NCBI GenBank assembly: GCA_964510065.1
Contig: CAZEAC010000039.1
Coordinates: 1 to 40,391 of the forward strand
From: CAZEAC01 sp964510065
GTDB lineage: Bacteria; Bdellovibrionota_C; UBA2361; CAIXSY01
DNA: 40,391 nt
Reading direction: 5' to 3'
This document shows, piece by piece, positions 8,892 through 18,309 of this stretch. The notes under the pieces are model-generated. The model searched no databases. It had not been told where the DNA came from and was given only the letters and a program-made list of their open reading frames with translations. The position numbers and the translations under genes are program-made. Position 1 is the stretch's first letter, and every line of letters starts with the position of its first letter.

Positions 8892-10949
8892 ATGATGCAT
8901 TCGGAGATGAAACAACGTGGTGAGGACCGGGTCAATTTAGACCGTATGCCCGACCAGGTCATGGCGAAGATAAAAACGCTTTATGCGACGCACGGAAGCT
9001 CCGCGCAAAGGCTCGCTACCGTCGAGGCGCTATTGCATGAGGCTCAAACAATGTGGCCCTGGCAGCGCCATATATTTTTAGGCCGTCTCATTACCATCTA
9101 TTTTCAGCAGAAAAACTTGGCGCAGGTTCAAAAGGTTTTTGATGAATGGAAACTTGCAAGTACAATCGGGCGTGAAGGGGCCTACCTTGATGTAATCAGC
9201 ACCTTTTTAAACTATCGGGACTGCCAGCGCTTCGACGAGGCCTTCGCGCTCATGCGCGATGCGGGGTACGGCGACAGTAGGCGCGCACACCTCTTGGTAA
9301 TTGATCGCAACCTGCTGACTAGTAATCTTGACGGAGCCTGGCAAGCTTTCCTGAATCTGCGAAGACTCGGCGGAAAGCTTAGTGAAGATCGCTCTATCGA
9401 GTATTTAAAAAAACTGTGGCACGCCGAACGCTTCGAGCAGTTCTTTGCCGTTGCTACTCACGCCCAAAATTTTTGCAACGAAATCTTGGACCTGCCGAAA
9501 GTTCGGGAATTCGTGAACGAAACCTGTGGCAAGATGGATTCTGACCAACTGAAGAGATTTGAGGAATTTCAAGCCATGCTTCGCGCTGGGAGCACGGGAC
9601 TTCGGGTATATTATCAAGAACGCGAAGGCTCGTTAGAGGTACATCAGATCGCGCAAAGAGCTCTCGCGCTGGCTGAGGAAGGTGGTGTGGATGCGGGGGT
9701 CGAGCACCTTCTTAATCGAGGAAAATGGGAATCTCCTTTTCTAATTTGTCTCGTCGCTGATCTCTGTGCCGATTCATCGGTGAAGCCCGACTATGCGCGA
9801 TTTGACCTGGAAATTAAAAGGCACTTTCCGCAGGCGCCGCTGTTCAGCGCCTATGCGCGCCTTGTAATAGCTGCTTGCGCTAATAGTGATATTACAACCC
9901 AATGCACACTCGTATCGGAATTTTCGCGCGAACTACCTCCACCACCAAAACTGGTGAGATTTCTCCTCGATGAGCTCATACGAAACAAGCGTTACGACGA
10001 CGCCTCGGCTTTGAGAGAACATTTTAAAGTACTTGGAATTCCGTTAACTGGTAACGCCCTGGCGCTTGTGCTTCTTTGCCAACTGAGCGCCGGACGAGTT
10101 GAAGATGTTGCCGCAGATATCGAATTACTAAAGGAGCTAAGACCGATTATTCCCGCAACTTTTGGGCTACGGCTGCTTGATGAGTTAAAAACTATCGATC
10201 TCGATGCAGCTTCCTTCGTGAGGGAGTCCTTGGGGTTTCGAATCGGGAATGCCTTGCGTAGGCTTCCCGCAGAGGTGATATTTGCAATCGAACATGGCGC
10301 AAGCGAAGTGGTGGAGAAATACGCCAGAGAAATATTAAAAGAGATCTCTCCTGAACAAAGGCTCGCTAACGGATTAATCAATAATATTTTTGATTTTGCG
10401 CTACGACACAGACACCCCGAATGTTGCCTGTTCATTGCGCACTGGGCGGCGCGCCAACAGGAATATGTCAAAATCGAGTGTTTGTGGAATTTCTTTAAAC
10501 AGGTAAAAGAGGCGGGAAAAGTGGCTCTCATTCAGGAGCTTTCTGAACTCCAACGCGCAGAAAGATTGATACCGCAGGCACAGGTCACTCGAGCTCTGTG
10601 TGCCTCGCTGGTGACGCTGTTTCCTGACTTCAAGGCGCGCGATAATGCCATTGAGCGTGAGCTAAGTCTCGGCGTCCATTTCCGGGCGCTCCCGTATGTG
10701 GCCAAGTATTTCTGTAGTGAGCGGAATCGAAAGCGTGCCGAGGAGATACTTAACGTCTACTTCACACGGGCCGATAAAAATCCAAACCGGAGATATCCCG
10801 AGCGAGTTTTTGCCGAACTCCTTAAAATTGAATGCACCTTGCATCGCGATCGCGCATCCGCCCGCGCAATGTTGCGAAAGATGCCGGTACCGCAGGATCG
10901 TATTGATGTATTGCACTATGAGCGACTTCAGCAGCGGCTTGGCGCCTAA
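8892..10949 (+). CDS. Large helical-repeat (TPR/PPR-like solenoid) protein, function unknown
   Basis: 685 residues with no signal peptide or membrane segment. The chain is almost wholly predicted helix, in pairs of about 35 residues. Stretches such as FDEAFALMRDAGYGDSRR, DDASALREHFKVLGIPL and YVKIECLWNFFKQVKEAG have the look of pentatricopeptide/TPR units, so it is probably an alpha-solenoid that binds protein or RNA. No catalytic motif is seen. Several Met codons crowd the start (8892, 8895, 8907, 8946); 8892 is the first after a good promoter, but none has a clear ribosome site, so the exact start is open. It is convergent with the kinase gene, 14 bases apart. Confidence 0.7.
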   Translation: MMHSEMKQRGEDRVNLDRMPDQVMAKIKTLYATHGSSAQRLATVEALLHEAQTMWPWQRHIFLGRLITIYFQQKNLAQVQKVFDEWKLASTIGREGAYLDVISTFLNYRDCQRFDEAFALMRDAGYGDSRRAHLLVIDRNLLTSNLDGAWQAFLNLRRLGGKLSEDRSIEYLKKLWHAERFEQFFAVATHAQNFCNEILDLPKVREFVNETCGKMDSDQLKRFEEFQAMLRAGSTGLRVYYQEREGSLEVHQIAQRALALAEEGGVDAGVEHLLNRGKWESPFLICLVADLCADSSVKPDYARFDLEIKRHFPQAPLFSAYARLVIAACANSDITTQCTLVSEFSRELPPPPKLVRFLLDELIRNKRYDDASALREHFKVLGIPLTGNALALVLLCQLSAGRVEDVAADIELLKELRPIIPATFGLRLLDELKTIDLDAASFVRESLGFRIGNALRRLPAEVIFAIEHGASEVVEKYAREILKEISPEQRLANGLINNIFDFALRHRHPECCLFIAHWAARQQEYVKIECLWNFFKQVKEAGKVALIQELSELQRAERLIPQAQVTRALCASLVTLFPDFKARDNAIERELSLGVHFRALPYVAKYFCSERNRKRAEEILNVYFTRADKNPNRRYPERVFAELLKIECTLHRDRASARAMLRKMPVPQDRIDVLHYERLQQRLGA

Positions 10950-10963
10950 TTAGGGTCTGTCCC
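10947..10963 (-). repeat. Short dispersed repeat, copy 2
   Basis: On the minus strand it reads GGGACAGACCCTAATTA, 15 of 17 bases identical to 18873-18889. It covers the stop codon of the 8892 gene and fills the gap before the convergent kinase gene. Confidence 0.45.
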
Positions 10964-12814
10964 TCAATCAAAGTACTCTTTCTCAAAATAACGTTGCAGC
11001 CCCCTTCTCTCTTCCTCTTTGAGCGCGACGTTGAATATCGCTATTTCAGCGATCTCACCCATAAAAAAACTCGAAGGGCCTTCAGGATCATACTCCTGTC
11101 CAATGCTTAACGTCTCCGCAGCATTGAGCGGAGTGTTGGCTTCGGCTTTGGCACGAATTACGAGTCTACCGTCTTGAAAAAGGCTTATCTGTTGCGGATC
11201 GAGTACAGTCAAATACGTCGAAAACTTAAACAGCTTGACTCGCTCGGAGACAAGATAAGAATCATCGTTCTTAGTCGGAAGCATCTTTAGTCTCAAGAGC
11301 TGTCCGAAACCGAGACCCATTTGGAGCACATCAGTAACTCGATCACGCGCGTGAATTGACCAAAGATACTGATCTTCGTCGCGCCCCACTTTTGCCAGGA
11401 CAGCGATGCTGAGCGCCGGAGTCTTCAGCAGTCCGGCGATTTCATCGCCAATCAAATAGTCAGCAAGACCATCGAAGTGAATCGCAGCCTGCCCACCAAC
11501 AAAGGCATCATAAAAGTCGGGACGATTTTTTTCACTCGGAGGCGTTAACGTCATCTTACCACTAATGTCACTCCACCGTAGCACCTGCTGTTCGGCATCT
11601 ACTTCGACATTCTTCGCTTTAAAATCTGCGATTAAGCCTGAGATGCTCGAAGGTGCGCGCGGCTCGATTGACCACTCTCGTAGCATCAACATTGCGCCGA
11701 GCCCAAGGAGTAACGTAATTAAAAGACTCACCGAAAAAAGACGAATAGCTTTGTAAATCGTCGTTGGACCGCCTTCATAATCCGAGTCAGACGCGTCGGG
11801 AACGACTGTTTGATCGGCAACTCGACGCTCCGCTACCCGCATAGGCAGCTGCGCGAGTTGGTTTTTCCGCTCACGCTGCTCCAACTCAATTTGTTGTTTG
11901 AAGACGTCCTGAACAAAACGGGCAAAATCGGGCTGCGCAAACTTTGGGAAGTTCTGGTTTAGAAAAACCATCAAATCTCGATACATCGCCTCTGCGCTTG
12001 AATATCGCCGCTCACGCTCGCGCTCGAGCGCTTTCAGGGTAATTCGTTCTAGTTCCGGGGGAATATCAGCGAAACGCTCCGAAAGGGATGGAATCGGCTT
12101 TTCCTTAATATTCTTCAATGTTTCTGCCGAAGTTGGCGCGGCGAAAAGTGCTCTCTGCGAGAGCATCTCGTAAAGCACAATGCCTAGCGAAAACACATCG
12201 GCACGCGCGTCTAATGGATGGCCGTCGATATGCTCTGGGGATACATACGGTACTTTACCTTTCAAATCACCGGGACGGGTCATATTGCCACGATGCGCGG
12301 CTTTTGCGATTCCAAAATCACAAACTTTAACGTTTCCATCGTAGCTAAACATGATGTTTTGCGGAGTTACGTCACGATGCACGATGTTGAGCGGCTTTCT
12401 CGTCGCTTCATCGGTGAGTGTATGCGCGTATTGTAACCCCTTGGCGGCCTCGGCAATTATGAAACAGGTAAACTGAACGGGGATTCGCAAACGCTTCTTT
12501 TTTGCTACCCCAAGAAGCTCGGCGGAGTTTTTGCCATCCACAAACTCCATCACCAGATAAAGGTAATCGCCGTCTTGGCCATTACTGAACACATGCACAA
12601 TGTTCGAATGTTGCAAGCTCGCACAGAGATTCATCTCCATGCGAAACATCTTCTCGAATTCTGCTCGACTTGCGAATTGGGGTAAAATGCGCTTTACCGC
12701 GACAATTTTCTCGAAACCGCCAGCACCAATCTGCTTGGCGCGGAAAACCTCGCCCATGCCGCCCACGGCGAGCTTATCTAACAAAAATAGGTTGCCGCCG
12801 AAGAGCGCGCTCAT
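10964..12814 (-). CDS. Transmembrane Ser/Thr protein kinase with LamG-like C-terminal domain
   Basis: 616 residues in three parts. Residues 1-290 are a Hanks-type kinase: glycine loop GGMGEV (18-23), VAVK with K41, HRDVTPQN (146-153), DFG (166-168), SPEH (192-195) and DVFSLG. After a charged linker with coiled-coil character (300-330) comes one membrane helix (about 357-378). The last ~215 residues (DFKAKNVEVDAEQQVLRWSDISG..., IHFDGLADYL, LSIGQEY, FFMGEIAEIAIFN) match the pattern of laminin-G/concanavalin-type jelly rolls, placed outside the cytoplasmic membrane. It is probably a sensor whose external lectin-like domain feeds an internal kinase. The substrate is unknown. The all-catalytic-residue set suggests it is active. 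Confidence 0.85.
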   Translation of the reverse strand: MSALFGGNLFLLDKLAVGGMGEVFRAKQIGAGGFEKIVAVKRILPQFASRAEFEKMFRMEMNLCASLQHSNIVHVFSNGQDGDYLYLVMEFVDGKNSAELLGVAKKKRLRIPVQFTCFIIAEAAKGLQYAHTLTDEATRKPLNIVHRDVTPQNIMFSYDGNVKVCDFGIAKAAHRGNMTRPGDLKGKVPYVSPEHIDGHPLDARADVFSLGIVLYEMLSQRALFAAPTSAETLKNIKEKPIPSLSERFADIPPELERITLKALERERERRYSSAEAMYRDLMVFLNQNFPKFAQPDFARFVQDVFKQQIELEQRERKNQLAQLPMRVAERRVADQTVVPDASDSDYEGGPTTIYKAIRLFSVSLLITLLLGLGAMLMLREWSIEPRAPSSISGLIADFKAKNVEVDAEQQVLRWSDISGKMTLTPPSEKNRPDFYDAFVGGQAAIHFDGLADYLIGDEIAGLLKTPALSIAVLAKVGRDEDQYLWSIHARDRVTDVLQMGLGFGQLLRLKMLPTKNDDSYLVSERVKLFKFSTYLTVLDPQQISLFQDGRLVIRAKAEANTPLNAAETLSIGQEYDPEGPSSFFMGEIAEIAIFNVALKEEERRGLQRYFEKEYFD

Positions 12815-12923
12815 ATATGATCTAAATACTTGAATTTACTTCTTCCGACAATAATCAGAAGAACGCCATTCATCGAGACTTTAAATACCTGGCAATAATG
12901 CTCTGTTCCGACTACCAATAGTT

Positions 12924-14105
12924 ATGCTTGATACCTCAACGGTACCGTCCGCAAGACAAAATGTCGACATAATCGCGCTTGGAGAAAAGCAGATTTATCT
13001 CATTGGAACGGCGCATATTAGTCAGTCGAGCGCTGACCTCGTCGAGCAGGTCGTTCGCGAGGTTAAGCCAGAAAGCATTGCAATTGAGCTTTGCAGCTCA
13101 CGTTTTCAGTCCATTAAGGACCCCAACAGATGGAAGAGCATGGATATAGTGTCTGTGCTCAAGCAAGGGCGTGGTTATGTGCTACTGGCCCAACTACTCC
13201 TCGCCGGGTTCCAGAAGAAACTAGGCAACCGATTGAAGGTCGCACCAGGAGCCGAGATGATCCGCGCAATCTCGATCGCCGAAGAAACTTCGACCCCGCT
13301 CGTGCTTGCCGATCGCGAGGTCAGAACCACGCTTAAACGTACCTGGGCTTCGCTGGGTCTCGTGCAAATGTTCAAACTTTCTTACTCGATGTTCGGAGGA
13401 GTATTCGGTGACTACAACATCGACGAAGCAGAAATTGAAAGGCTTAAGACCAGTGACGTCATGACCGAATTGATGAACGACTTTGCTAAAGCATTCCCGC
13501 GTATTCGTGAGTCACTGATCTCCGAGCGTGATCGCTATCTTGCCAAGAAGATCTCAGACTCCCCGGGCAAAAAGGTAGTAGCGGTTGTTGGCGCGGGACA
13601 CGTGCCTGGAATTAAGGAATGGATCGGAAAAGATATCGATCTTGCCGCGCTGGAGCGAATTCCTCCTCCCACGGTTACCAAGAAAATAATCTCTTGGGTG
13701 ATTCCAGGAGCGCTGATTGCTCTATTAGGCTACGGTTTCATTAAAGCCGGCGCTGCAATGAGTCTCGACATGCTGCTCTCGTGGATCTGGATAAACGGTG
13801 CGTTCGCCGCGACTGGCGCGCTCCTGGCGCTTGGCCATCCACTGTCGATACTTGCGGCATTCGTCGCTGCGCCGCTCACCACATTACACCCACTCCTTGC
13901 GTCAGGCTGGGTTGCCGGAATTGTCGAGGCAATGGTTCGAAAACCGACGGTCGCCGATTTAGAATCAATCGCAGATGATATCGTCACCGTAAAAGGGCTT
14001 TGGCGTAATCGAGTCAGCCGGATCTTATTGGTGATGGCGCTCACCAATCTTTTTGGAACAATCGGAGCTCTCATTGGAATCGGTGAAATTGCCTCAAAGC
14101 TCTGA
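12924..14105 (+). CDS. TraB/PrgY family membrane protein
   Basis: 393 residues. The N-terminal domain has the family motifs LIGTAHIS (26-33), the acidic IELC stretch and VVGAGHVPGI (221-230), with conserved His and Glu residues like those of the TIKI/EreA-type metal-dependent fold. The C-terminal third has four membrane helices (about 250-390). PrgY in Enterococcus shuts down peptide pheromone, and TIKI relatives are proteases, so a peptide-processing role at the membrane is possible. The actual substrate here is unknown. It is divergent from the kinase gene with 109 bases between the starts. Confidence 0.85.
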   Translation: MLDTSTVPSARQNVDIIALGEKQIYLIGTAHISQSSADLVEQVVREVKPESIAIELCSSRFQSIKDPNRWKSMDIVSVLKQGRGYVLLAQLLLAGFQKKLGNRLKVAPGAEMIRAISIAEETSTPLVLADREVRTTLKRTWASLGLVQMFKLSYSMFGGVFGDYNIDEAEIERLKTSDVMTELMNDFAKAFPRIRESLISERDRYLAKKISDSPGKKVVAVVGAGHVPGIKEWIGKDIDLAALERIPPPTVTKKIISWVIPGALIALLGYGFIKAGAAMSLDMLLSWIWINGAFAATGALLALGHPLSILAAFVAAPLTTLHPLLASGWVAGIVEAMVRKPTVADLESIADDIVTVKGLWRNRVSRILLVMALTNLFGTIGALIGIGEIASKL

Positions 14106-14382
14106 ATCCTGCTCTGCGTCGCCATCCGAGTCACTGCGCAATCGTGATCCACGCGCGTTGATGATGGTGCTGCTAGGAATTCTTAACGGCATTCTTATCA
14201 GCACACCATTTTGCTTCGGGCATCCGGGGGAAATAGGGGCAATATCATTGATTTTTGCGGCAATTATTGGCGGATTTATTGGTTTTAAAAGGCGAAAAAG
14301 TGTTGGCTTCTTCTATTTTATGATAATTGCGGCTTTAATACTTGCTTCTATTATTTCGAACAATCTGCTGAGCACGCCTTGA
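14083..14382 (+). CDS. Small membrane protein, function unknown
   Basis: 99 residues from a GTG at 14083, which overlaps the TraB gene by 23 bases and has GGAA just upstream. A TTG at 14053 would add ten residues and the ATG at 14161 would drop 26. After a polar Ser-rich N terminus there are three hydrophobic helices with GHPGEIG and a GGFIGFKRRKS turn between them. No family is recognised. The overlap suggests co-translation with the TraB-like protein. Confidence 0.55.
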   Translation: MKLPQSSESCSASPSESLRNRDPRALMMVLLGILNGILISTPFCFGHPGEIGAISLIFAAIIGGFIGFKRRKSVGFFYFMIIAALILASIISNNLLSTP

Positions 14383-14504
14383 GCGATCAATTAGTTTTTT
14401 GTTAAGCCCCGTTTTTCCTTGTTTTCCTCTTGTGTAGCACCTACACGAGGTTCAGAATTCGACGCGTTATCAAACCGATTCCGTGTATGCTTGAGAAGAG
14501 ATTT

Positions 14505-15299
14505 ATGTATCTTTCTAAAGCTCCCGATATTTCGCCTAAGATTGGGTCACATGGAATTTGGCCACATGTAGGTGGTTTTATGAATCAGTGCTCTGTCCAT
14601 CCAAATTCGCTCAAGCGCTCAGGTCTTGAAGATTGCAGGTCGAAACATGTGCAAAAGTCTGCCGGTTCGATTGGCGCTCATACCTCAAACAACAGTAGTG
14701 CTTCACATAATGGAAGTGCATCAAATGGGAATGGTGCGACGTCCTCAAGAGGCGATTCGCTTCATGGCTTCTCACTGGGCGTGCCGTATCGTCTTTCTCA
14801 ATACAAAGAGGCAATGCTTTTCGCGCTGGCCTCGTCGCTTCGCTCGTACCCCCAGGATCTTTCAGGAAGATTTAAGGTAGTGCGCCATCTCATCACTCCC
14901 CAGGTACATCGAGCGATTAAGGCGATTGCGCAGGCGGGATCTCTCGACAAGAAGCTTGAAGCCGAGGAGCAAAAGCTCGAGTCGTTCCGTCGTGAAAGAG
15001 GGCTTTCTACAAAAAAGATTGGCATAGAAGACGCCTTAGCGGACGTTGCGGCAGCGTTTCTTAAAGGTGCCGATCGGGCACCTCATGCCGAGGGAATTCA
15101 GCATATTTTAGGTAAAATTGCTGCTTCAAATGAAATAGGCATGCCGAGCGTCGGACAGTGGCTCAGGTATTACGGCGCCAAACAAGAAGTAATTGCAGAT
15201 TACCAAAGGATTAAAGATATACTTATTGCTATCCTGAGTACTGGCAAAGACAGTGAATCCGAGCAAGCTGGATCAGGGGCGAGGCTTCGTAAACATTAG
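14505..15299 (+). CDS. Ser/Asn-rich linker plus helical domain, function unknown
   Basis: 264 residues from the ATG at 14505 (GAAGAG five bases upstream); an ATG at 14487 is an alternative. The first ~90 residues are low complexity, rich in Ser, Asn and Gly (SNNSSASHNGSASNGNG). The remaining ~170 are a helical domain: EAMLFALASSLRSYPQD, a Glu/Lys coil around KLEAEEQKLESFRRE, then a helix pair to the end. There is no signal peptide. It precedes the flagellin gene by about 200 bases on the same strand, so a flagellar link is conceivable, but I recognise no flagellar domain. Confidence 0.6.
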   Translation: MYLSKAPDISPKIGSHGIWPHVGGFMNQCSVHPNSLKRSGLEDCRSKHVQKSAGSIGAHTSNNSSASHNGSASNGNGATSSRGDSLHGFSLGVPYRLSQYKEAMLFALASSLRSYPQDLSGRFKVVRHLITPQVHRAIKAIAQAGSLDKKLEAEEQKLESFRRERGLSTKKIGIEDALADVAAAFLKGADRAPHAEGIQHILGKIAASNEIGMPSVGQWLRYYGAKQEVIADYQRIKDILIAILSTGKDSESEQAGSGARLRKH

Positions 15300-15344
15300 C
15301 CTTTTCGGGCAATTACGGGCCTCAATTTTTTTAGCTGCCATTCA

Positions 15345-15372
15345 TAAAAAAGGTCACGAGAAACGCCGACAC
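15345..15372 (+). promoter_or_regulatory. Possible sigma28-type promoter of flagellin
   Basis: TAAA (15345-15348), 16 bases, then GCCGACAC (15365-15372). The FliA consensus is TAAA-N15-GCCGATAA, so two bases and the spacer differ. If real, the flagellin leader would be about 130 bases. This is offered because no better sigma70 site is seen in the 15300-15508 gap. Confidence 0.33.
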
Positions 15373-15508
15373 TTTTATCGCTTGCATGGAGCAATTTCCA
15401 CGGAAGCGAGTCGATACCACGCGCGCGGTGCGCATATCGAGCAATGTGGCTTTTCACGCCGCCCCCCTGAGTTCTGGCGTTAAAAGCAACTTTAGACAGT
15501 GAGGTTGT

Positions 15509-16297
15509 ATGGCAATTGATAGCTCAAAGATTACCCGTCAGCTCGATCTCTCGGGCCAAGAAGTAAATAAATCACTACAGAAGCTTTCCACCGGAAAGCG
15601 AATAAACAAATCGTCTGATGACGCAGCCGGTGCCGCGATCGTCGCACAGCTTGAAGCAAGCGTGAAAGTAACCAATCAAGGCGCACGCAACGCGCTCGAT
15701 GGAATTTCGATCGCGTCGATTGCTGATAGCGCACTTGGCTCGTTGTCGGACATTACAGCTCGCCAGCAAGAGCTGGCGGCACAAGCCGCCAACGGAACAC
15801 TTGGCACCGAGCAGCGCGCCGCGCTTGACGCTGAGTACCAGCAGCTTTCGCAAGAAGCAAATCGCATTACTCAGACAGCCCAGTATAATGGCGTGAGCGT
15901 GTTTAGCGGCAGCTCCCTTCAAGTGGGCAGCGATGGCAGCTCGACATCTCAGATTTCAACACCGACGGTGAGTACAAGCTCGGTTGTATCAAGCGGCAGC
16001 ATCGCCACTCAAGCGGGCGCACAATCAGCGATTGACTCACTCGCGCAGCAGAACCAAAATATAAGTCAGGTTCGTGGCCAGATCGGCGCCTCGGTAAGCC
16101 GCATCGAATCCGCAGAGCGAAACGCGCGCGACAGCGCGATCGAAGCCGAATCGGCAGCTTCTCGAATTCGCGATGCCGACTTTGCTCAAGAAACGGCGAA
16201 TCTCACCGCAAGCCAGATTCGACAGCAGACTTCGACAGCGCTTTCCGCGCAGGTTTCAAAAATCAACTCAGATAGCGTGCTAAAACTATTGAGCTAA
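15509..16297 (+). CDS. fliC: Flagellin, short form
   Basis: 262 residues, the filament subunit exported by the flagellar type III system. The N-terminal D0/D1 region is well kept (LSTGKRINKSSDDAAGAAIV about 26-45, ARNALDGISIASIADSAL, NRITQTAQYNGVSVFSG). The C-terminal D1/D0 is also kept (ASVSRIESAERNARDS, ESRIRDADFA-like stretch, LTASQIRQQTSTALSAQ, ending VLKLLS). Only about 50 Ser/Thr-rich residues separate the two halves, so D2/D3 outer domains are missing. GTGAGG sits four bases before the ATG. No other flagellar gene is beside it. Confidence 0.95.
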   Translation: MAIDSSKITRQLDLSGQEVNKSLQKLSTGKRINKSSDDAAGAAIVAQLEASVKVTNQGARNALDGISIASIADSALGSLSDITARQQELAAQAANGTLGTEQRAALDAEYQQLSQEANRITQTAQYNGVSVFSGSSLQVGSDGSSTSQISTPTVSTSSVVSSGSIATQAGAQSAIDSLAQQNQNISQVRGQIGASVSRIESAERNARDSAIEAESAASRIRDADFAQETANLTASQIRQQTSTALSAQVSKINSDSVLKLLS

Positions 16298-16521
16298 AAA
16301 GCTGCACAACAAAAACAAGCGCCGCGATAAGTAGTAGCGCATCGGGCCTTGGTGGCTTATAAGAGGCCACATCTTCCCTGCCTGCACCTGACTGAGGCAG
16401 TGAACTTTACAAACCGTTAGTTGGCGTCGCTTGCCCTACCTACCTGCGCCGGCCGCCTTCGCTATTTAAATTCGCTCAGCAATTCGAGCGCTTAAGCGGA
16501 GCTCCACGTTTCGTCCGAGGG
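16298..16521 (+). other. Intergenic gap after flagellin
   Basis: No gene seen. There are short imperfect hairpins (GTGGC/GCCAC near 16350-16370, TGCCT/AGGCA near 16379-16400) but no T run, so no clear terminator. If the next gene starts at its internal ATG 16642, this gap grows to about 340 bases. Confidence 0.3.
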
Positions 16522-18240
16522 ATGCTCCCGATACACCGTGAATGGGTTGCAATCTTCTCATTGTGGTCGGACCAAGCCTTGTTTTCATCGAGACTCAATG
16601 ATGATACAGTTCGCCCTTCTCTACCATCATGTGAGTTTCCGATGCTTGGGAGAATCTTCGAATCGATTAAGAACCGCGCTTTGGACTTACATTGGTCGGC
16701 ATGGTCTTTTCTTGTTAAGACCAAAGCTCCCGATCGCCGCGAAGCCAAGCCACTCATTTGCCACGAAGACCCGGCGGCACTTGCCAGGTTTCTTTGGAGA
16801 CAGGGAGGAACCTCGGCAATAGCTACCCCTTCAGTACGCGCACGTATAAACAATCGTGAACTGCTTTTGCCCGTAATTTTTAACGCACTAGATGGCGACG
16901 AAGAGTCACAGAGATTCTACGAGCAGCATCGCTTATTTCAATATAACGCGTTACCGGATTGGGCTCAACGCGAGACGACAAACTTGTTGCGAGGCGCGCT
17001 TGCCCGCTTTAATTTTCGTCTTTTGGTGCCCAAGGACATTCGCAAAGACCGTCGCACTCTTGAGCTTGCCGAGGAGATCAGCACATGGGCGTTTCGGTCC
17101 AATCTGATTCTAGCTTTGAATCTCAACGCTTTAGCAACATATGATCGTTTTTGCACTTTTATTAATACATTCAATAATTTTTCTTATGACCAGGAAATGG
17201 ATTGGGACGGTGAACCCGAGGAAGTCCTTCAGCAAGCTGGATTTTTTTCCCCGGCTAATCGCTGTCCCTTAGGAAGACATGCCCTTTCGGTTTTGCGCGA
17301 AGTAGTTCCGCATATGTTTCGAATGCATCTTGTTGCCGATTTCTTGAATGCACTTGAAATCCCACTTGAAGATAGTACATTTCTCGAAATCGCGCGAAAG
17401 CCTTGTCAATCACCGTGGGGAGTGCTTCAGTCGCGAGAGGTAAAGAATCTCGTAGCTATCAAGCGCTATCTTGAAACTCATAAACTTGAGCTCACGCGAA
17501 GCGAGCATGAGAAACTCAACGCACATTTTTATCGGACCTCAAGGATTCAGGCACAACTCGCGCAGCAATTTTCGACTGCACCGACGACTGGCCCGACAAA
17601 TGAGTCGCCCATAGCGGCAGAAGTAACCGAACTCTCACCGACTAGAGAGGTCATACTCAACGGACTTTTCGAGGCAGTTCGCGACAATCACCCAGGGCTC
17701 GCGGACCCACGCAGTATTGCCAGAAGACTCTTTCGTATTTGCAAAAAGAGCGGCCAAAGTTACCTGCGGGTACTTAATGCGCTTGAAGCGAAACAGGACC
17801 CTTTTGATATCATGGAGGACCTCTATGTTGAAAGTTTGCGCAGCTCGGATATTGAGCCCGCTTCGGAGCCAAAGGCTGCTCGCGCGCAAGAGCTTTTAAT
17901 AAGTGTCGTCGAGACCTCCGAGCCTCGCGAGCACTCGATCGTCCACATCGACCGCGCCTTAATTTCAGTGCAACTTGAAGCATTGGGACATAACGGCAAG
18001 CAACGTGTCCTGGCGCGGCTTTATCGGATGAGCCAAGGAAACTTCGGAGTAACTGCACGCATTTCCGGCGGCATTAGCGAAGCAAAGATATCGCAGAGTC
18101 CGGGGTACCGTATTTATTTCGCCTCCGAGCCCGAACGCACAATTATTTTAGGCATCGGCGTAAAAGATACCCAGCAAACCGACATAGAAGCTGCACGAGA
18201 CCGTTTGAAGAAGTTCCGACAAGCCGGCTCAAAGAGGTAA
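16522..18240 (+). CDS. Large unknown protein with C-terminal RelE/HigB-like toxin domain
   Basis: 572 residues. The last ~100 (about 474-572) resemble the RelE/ParE-superfamily addiction-module killers of the HigB-1/PumA type: RVLARLYRMSQGNFG (495-509), then SGGISE, SPGYRIYF (526-533), ERTIILGIGVKDTQQTDIEAA. Stand-alone toxins of this kind are ~100 residues and read similarly, with GD after GNFG and a GGxKSTQ loop; here these read GV and GVKDTQQ, so activity may be changed. The N-terminal ~470 residues are helical, soluble and not recognised. The first ATG (16522) has its purine tract too close; ATG 16642 (MLGRIFESIK) is a reasonable later start. No HTH antitoxin gene follows; instead comes the repeat protein at 18394. 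Confidence 0.7.
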   Translation: MLPIHREWVAIFSLWSDQALFSSRLNDDTVRPSLPSCEFPMLGRIFESIKNRALDLHWSAWSFLVKTKAPDRREAKPLICHEDPAALARFLWRQGGTSAIATPSVRARINNRELLLPVIFNALDGDEESQRFYEQHRLFQYNALPDWAQRETTNLLRGALARFNFRLLVPKDIRKDRRTLELAEEISTWAFRSNLILALNLNALATYDRFCTFINTFNNFSYDQEMDWDGEPEEVLQQAGFFSPANRCPLGRHALSVLREVVPHMFRMHLVADFLNALEIPLEDSTFLEIARKPCQSPWGVLQSREVKNLVAIKRYLETHKLELTRSEHEKLNAHFYRTSRIQAQLAQQFSTAPTTGPTNESPIAAEVTELSPTREVILNGLFEAVRDNHPGLADPRSIARRLFRICKKSGQSYLRVLNALEAKQDPFDIMEDLYVESLRSSDIEPASEPKAARAQELLISVVETSEPREHSIVHIDRALISVQLEALGHNGKQRVLARLYRMSQGNFGVTARISGGISEAKISQSPGYRIYFASEPERTIILGIGVKDTQQTDIEAARDRLKKFRQAGSKR

Positions 18241-18309
18241 CGACAAGTCCACGAAAGTAAACAGCTTTCGCGCTAGGCGGCAGATTACTTTGGAGATACC
18301 CACTACGCG

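Noticed and set aside
15253..15483. 76-codon frame between the Ser/Asn-rich gene and flagellin
   Set aside because: It overlaps the previous gene, has basic low-quality sequence and covers the likely flagellin promoter region.
16345..16400. Flagellin terminator
   Set aside because: The hairpins are short or imperfect and no T run follows.
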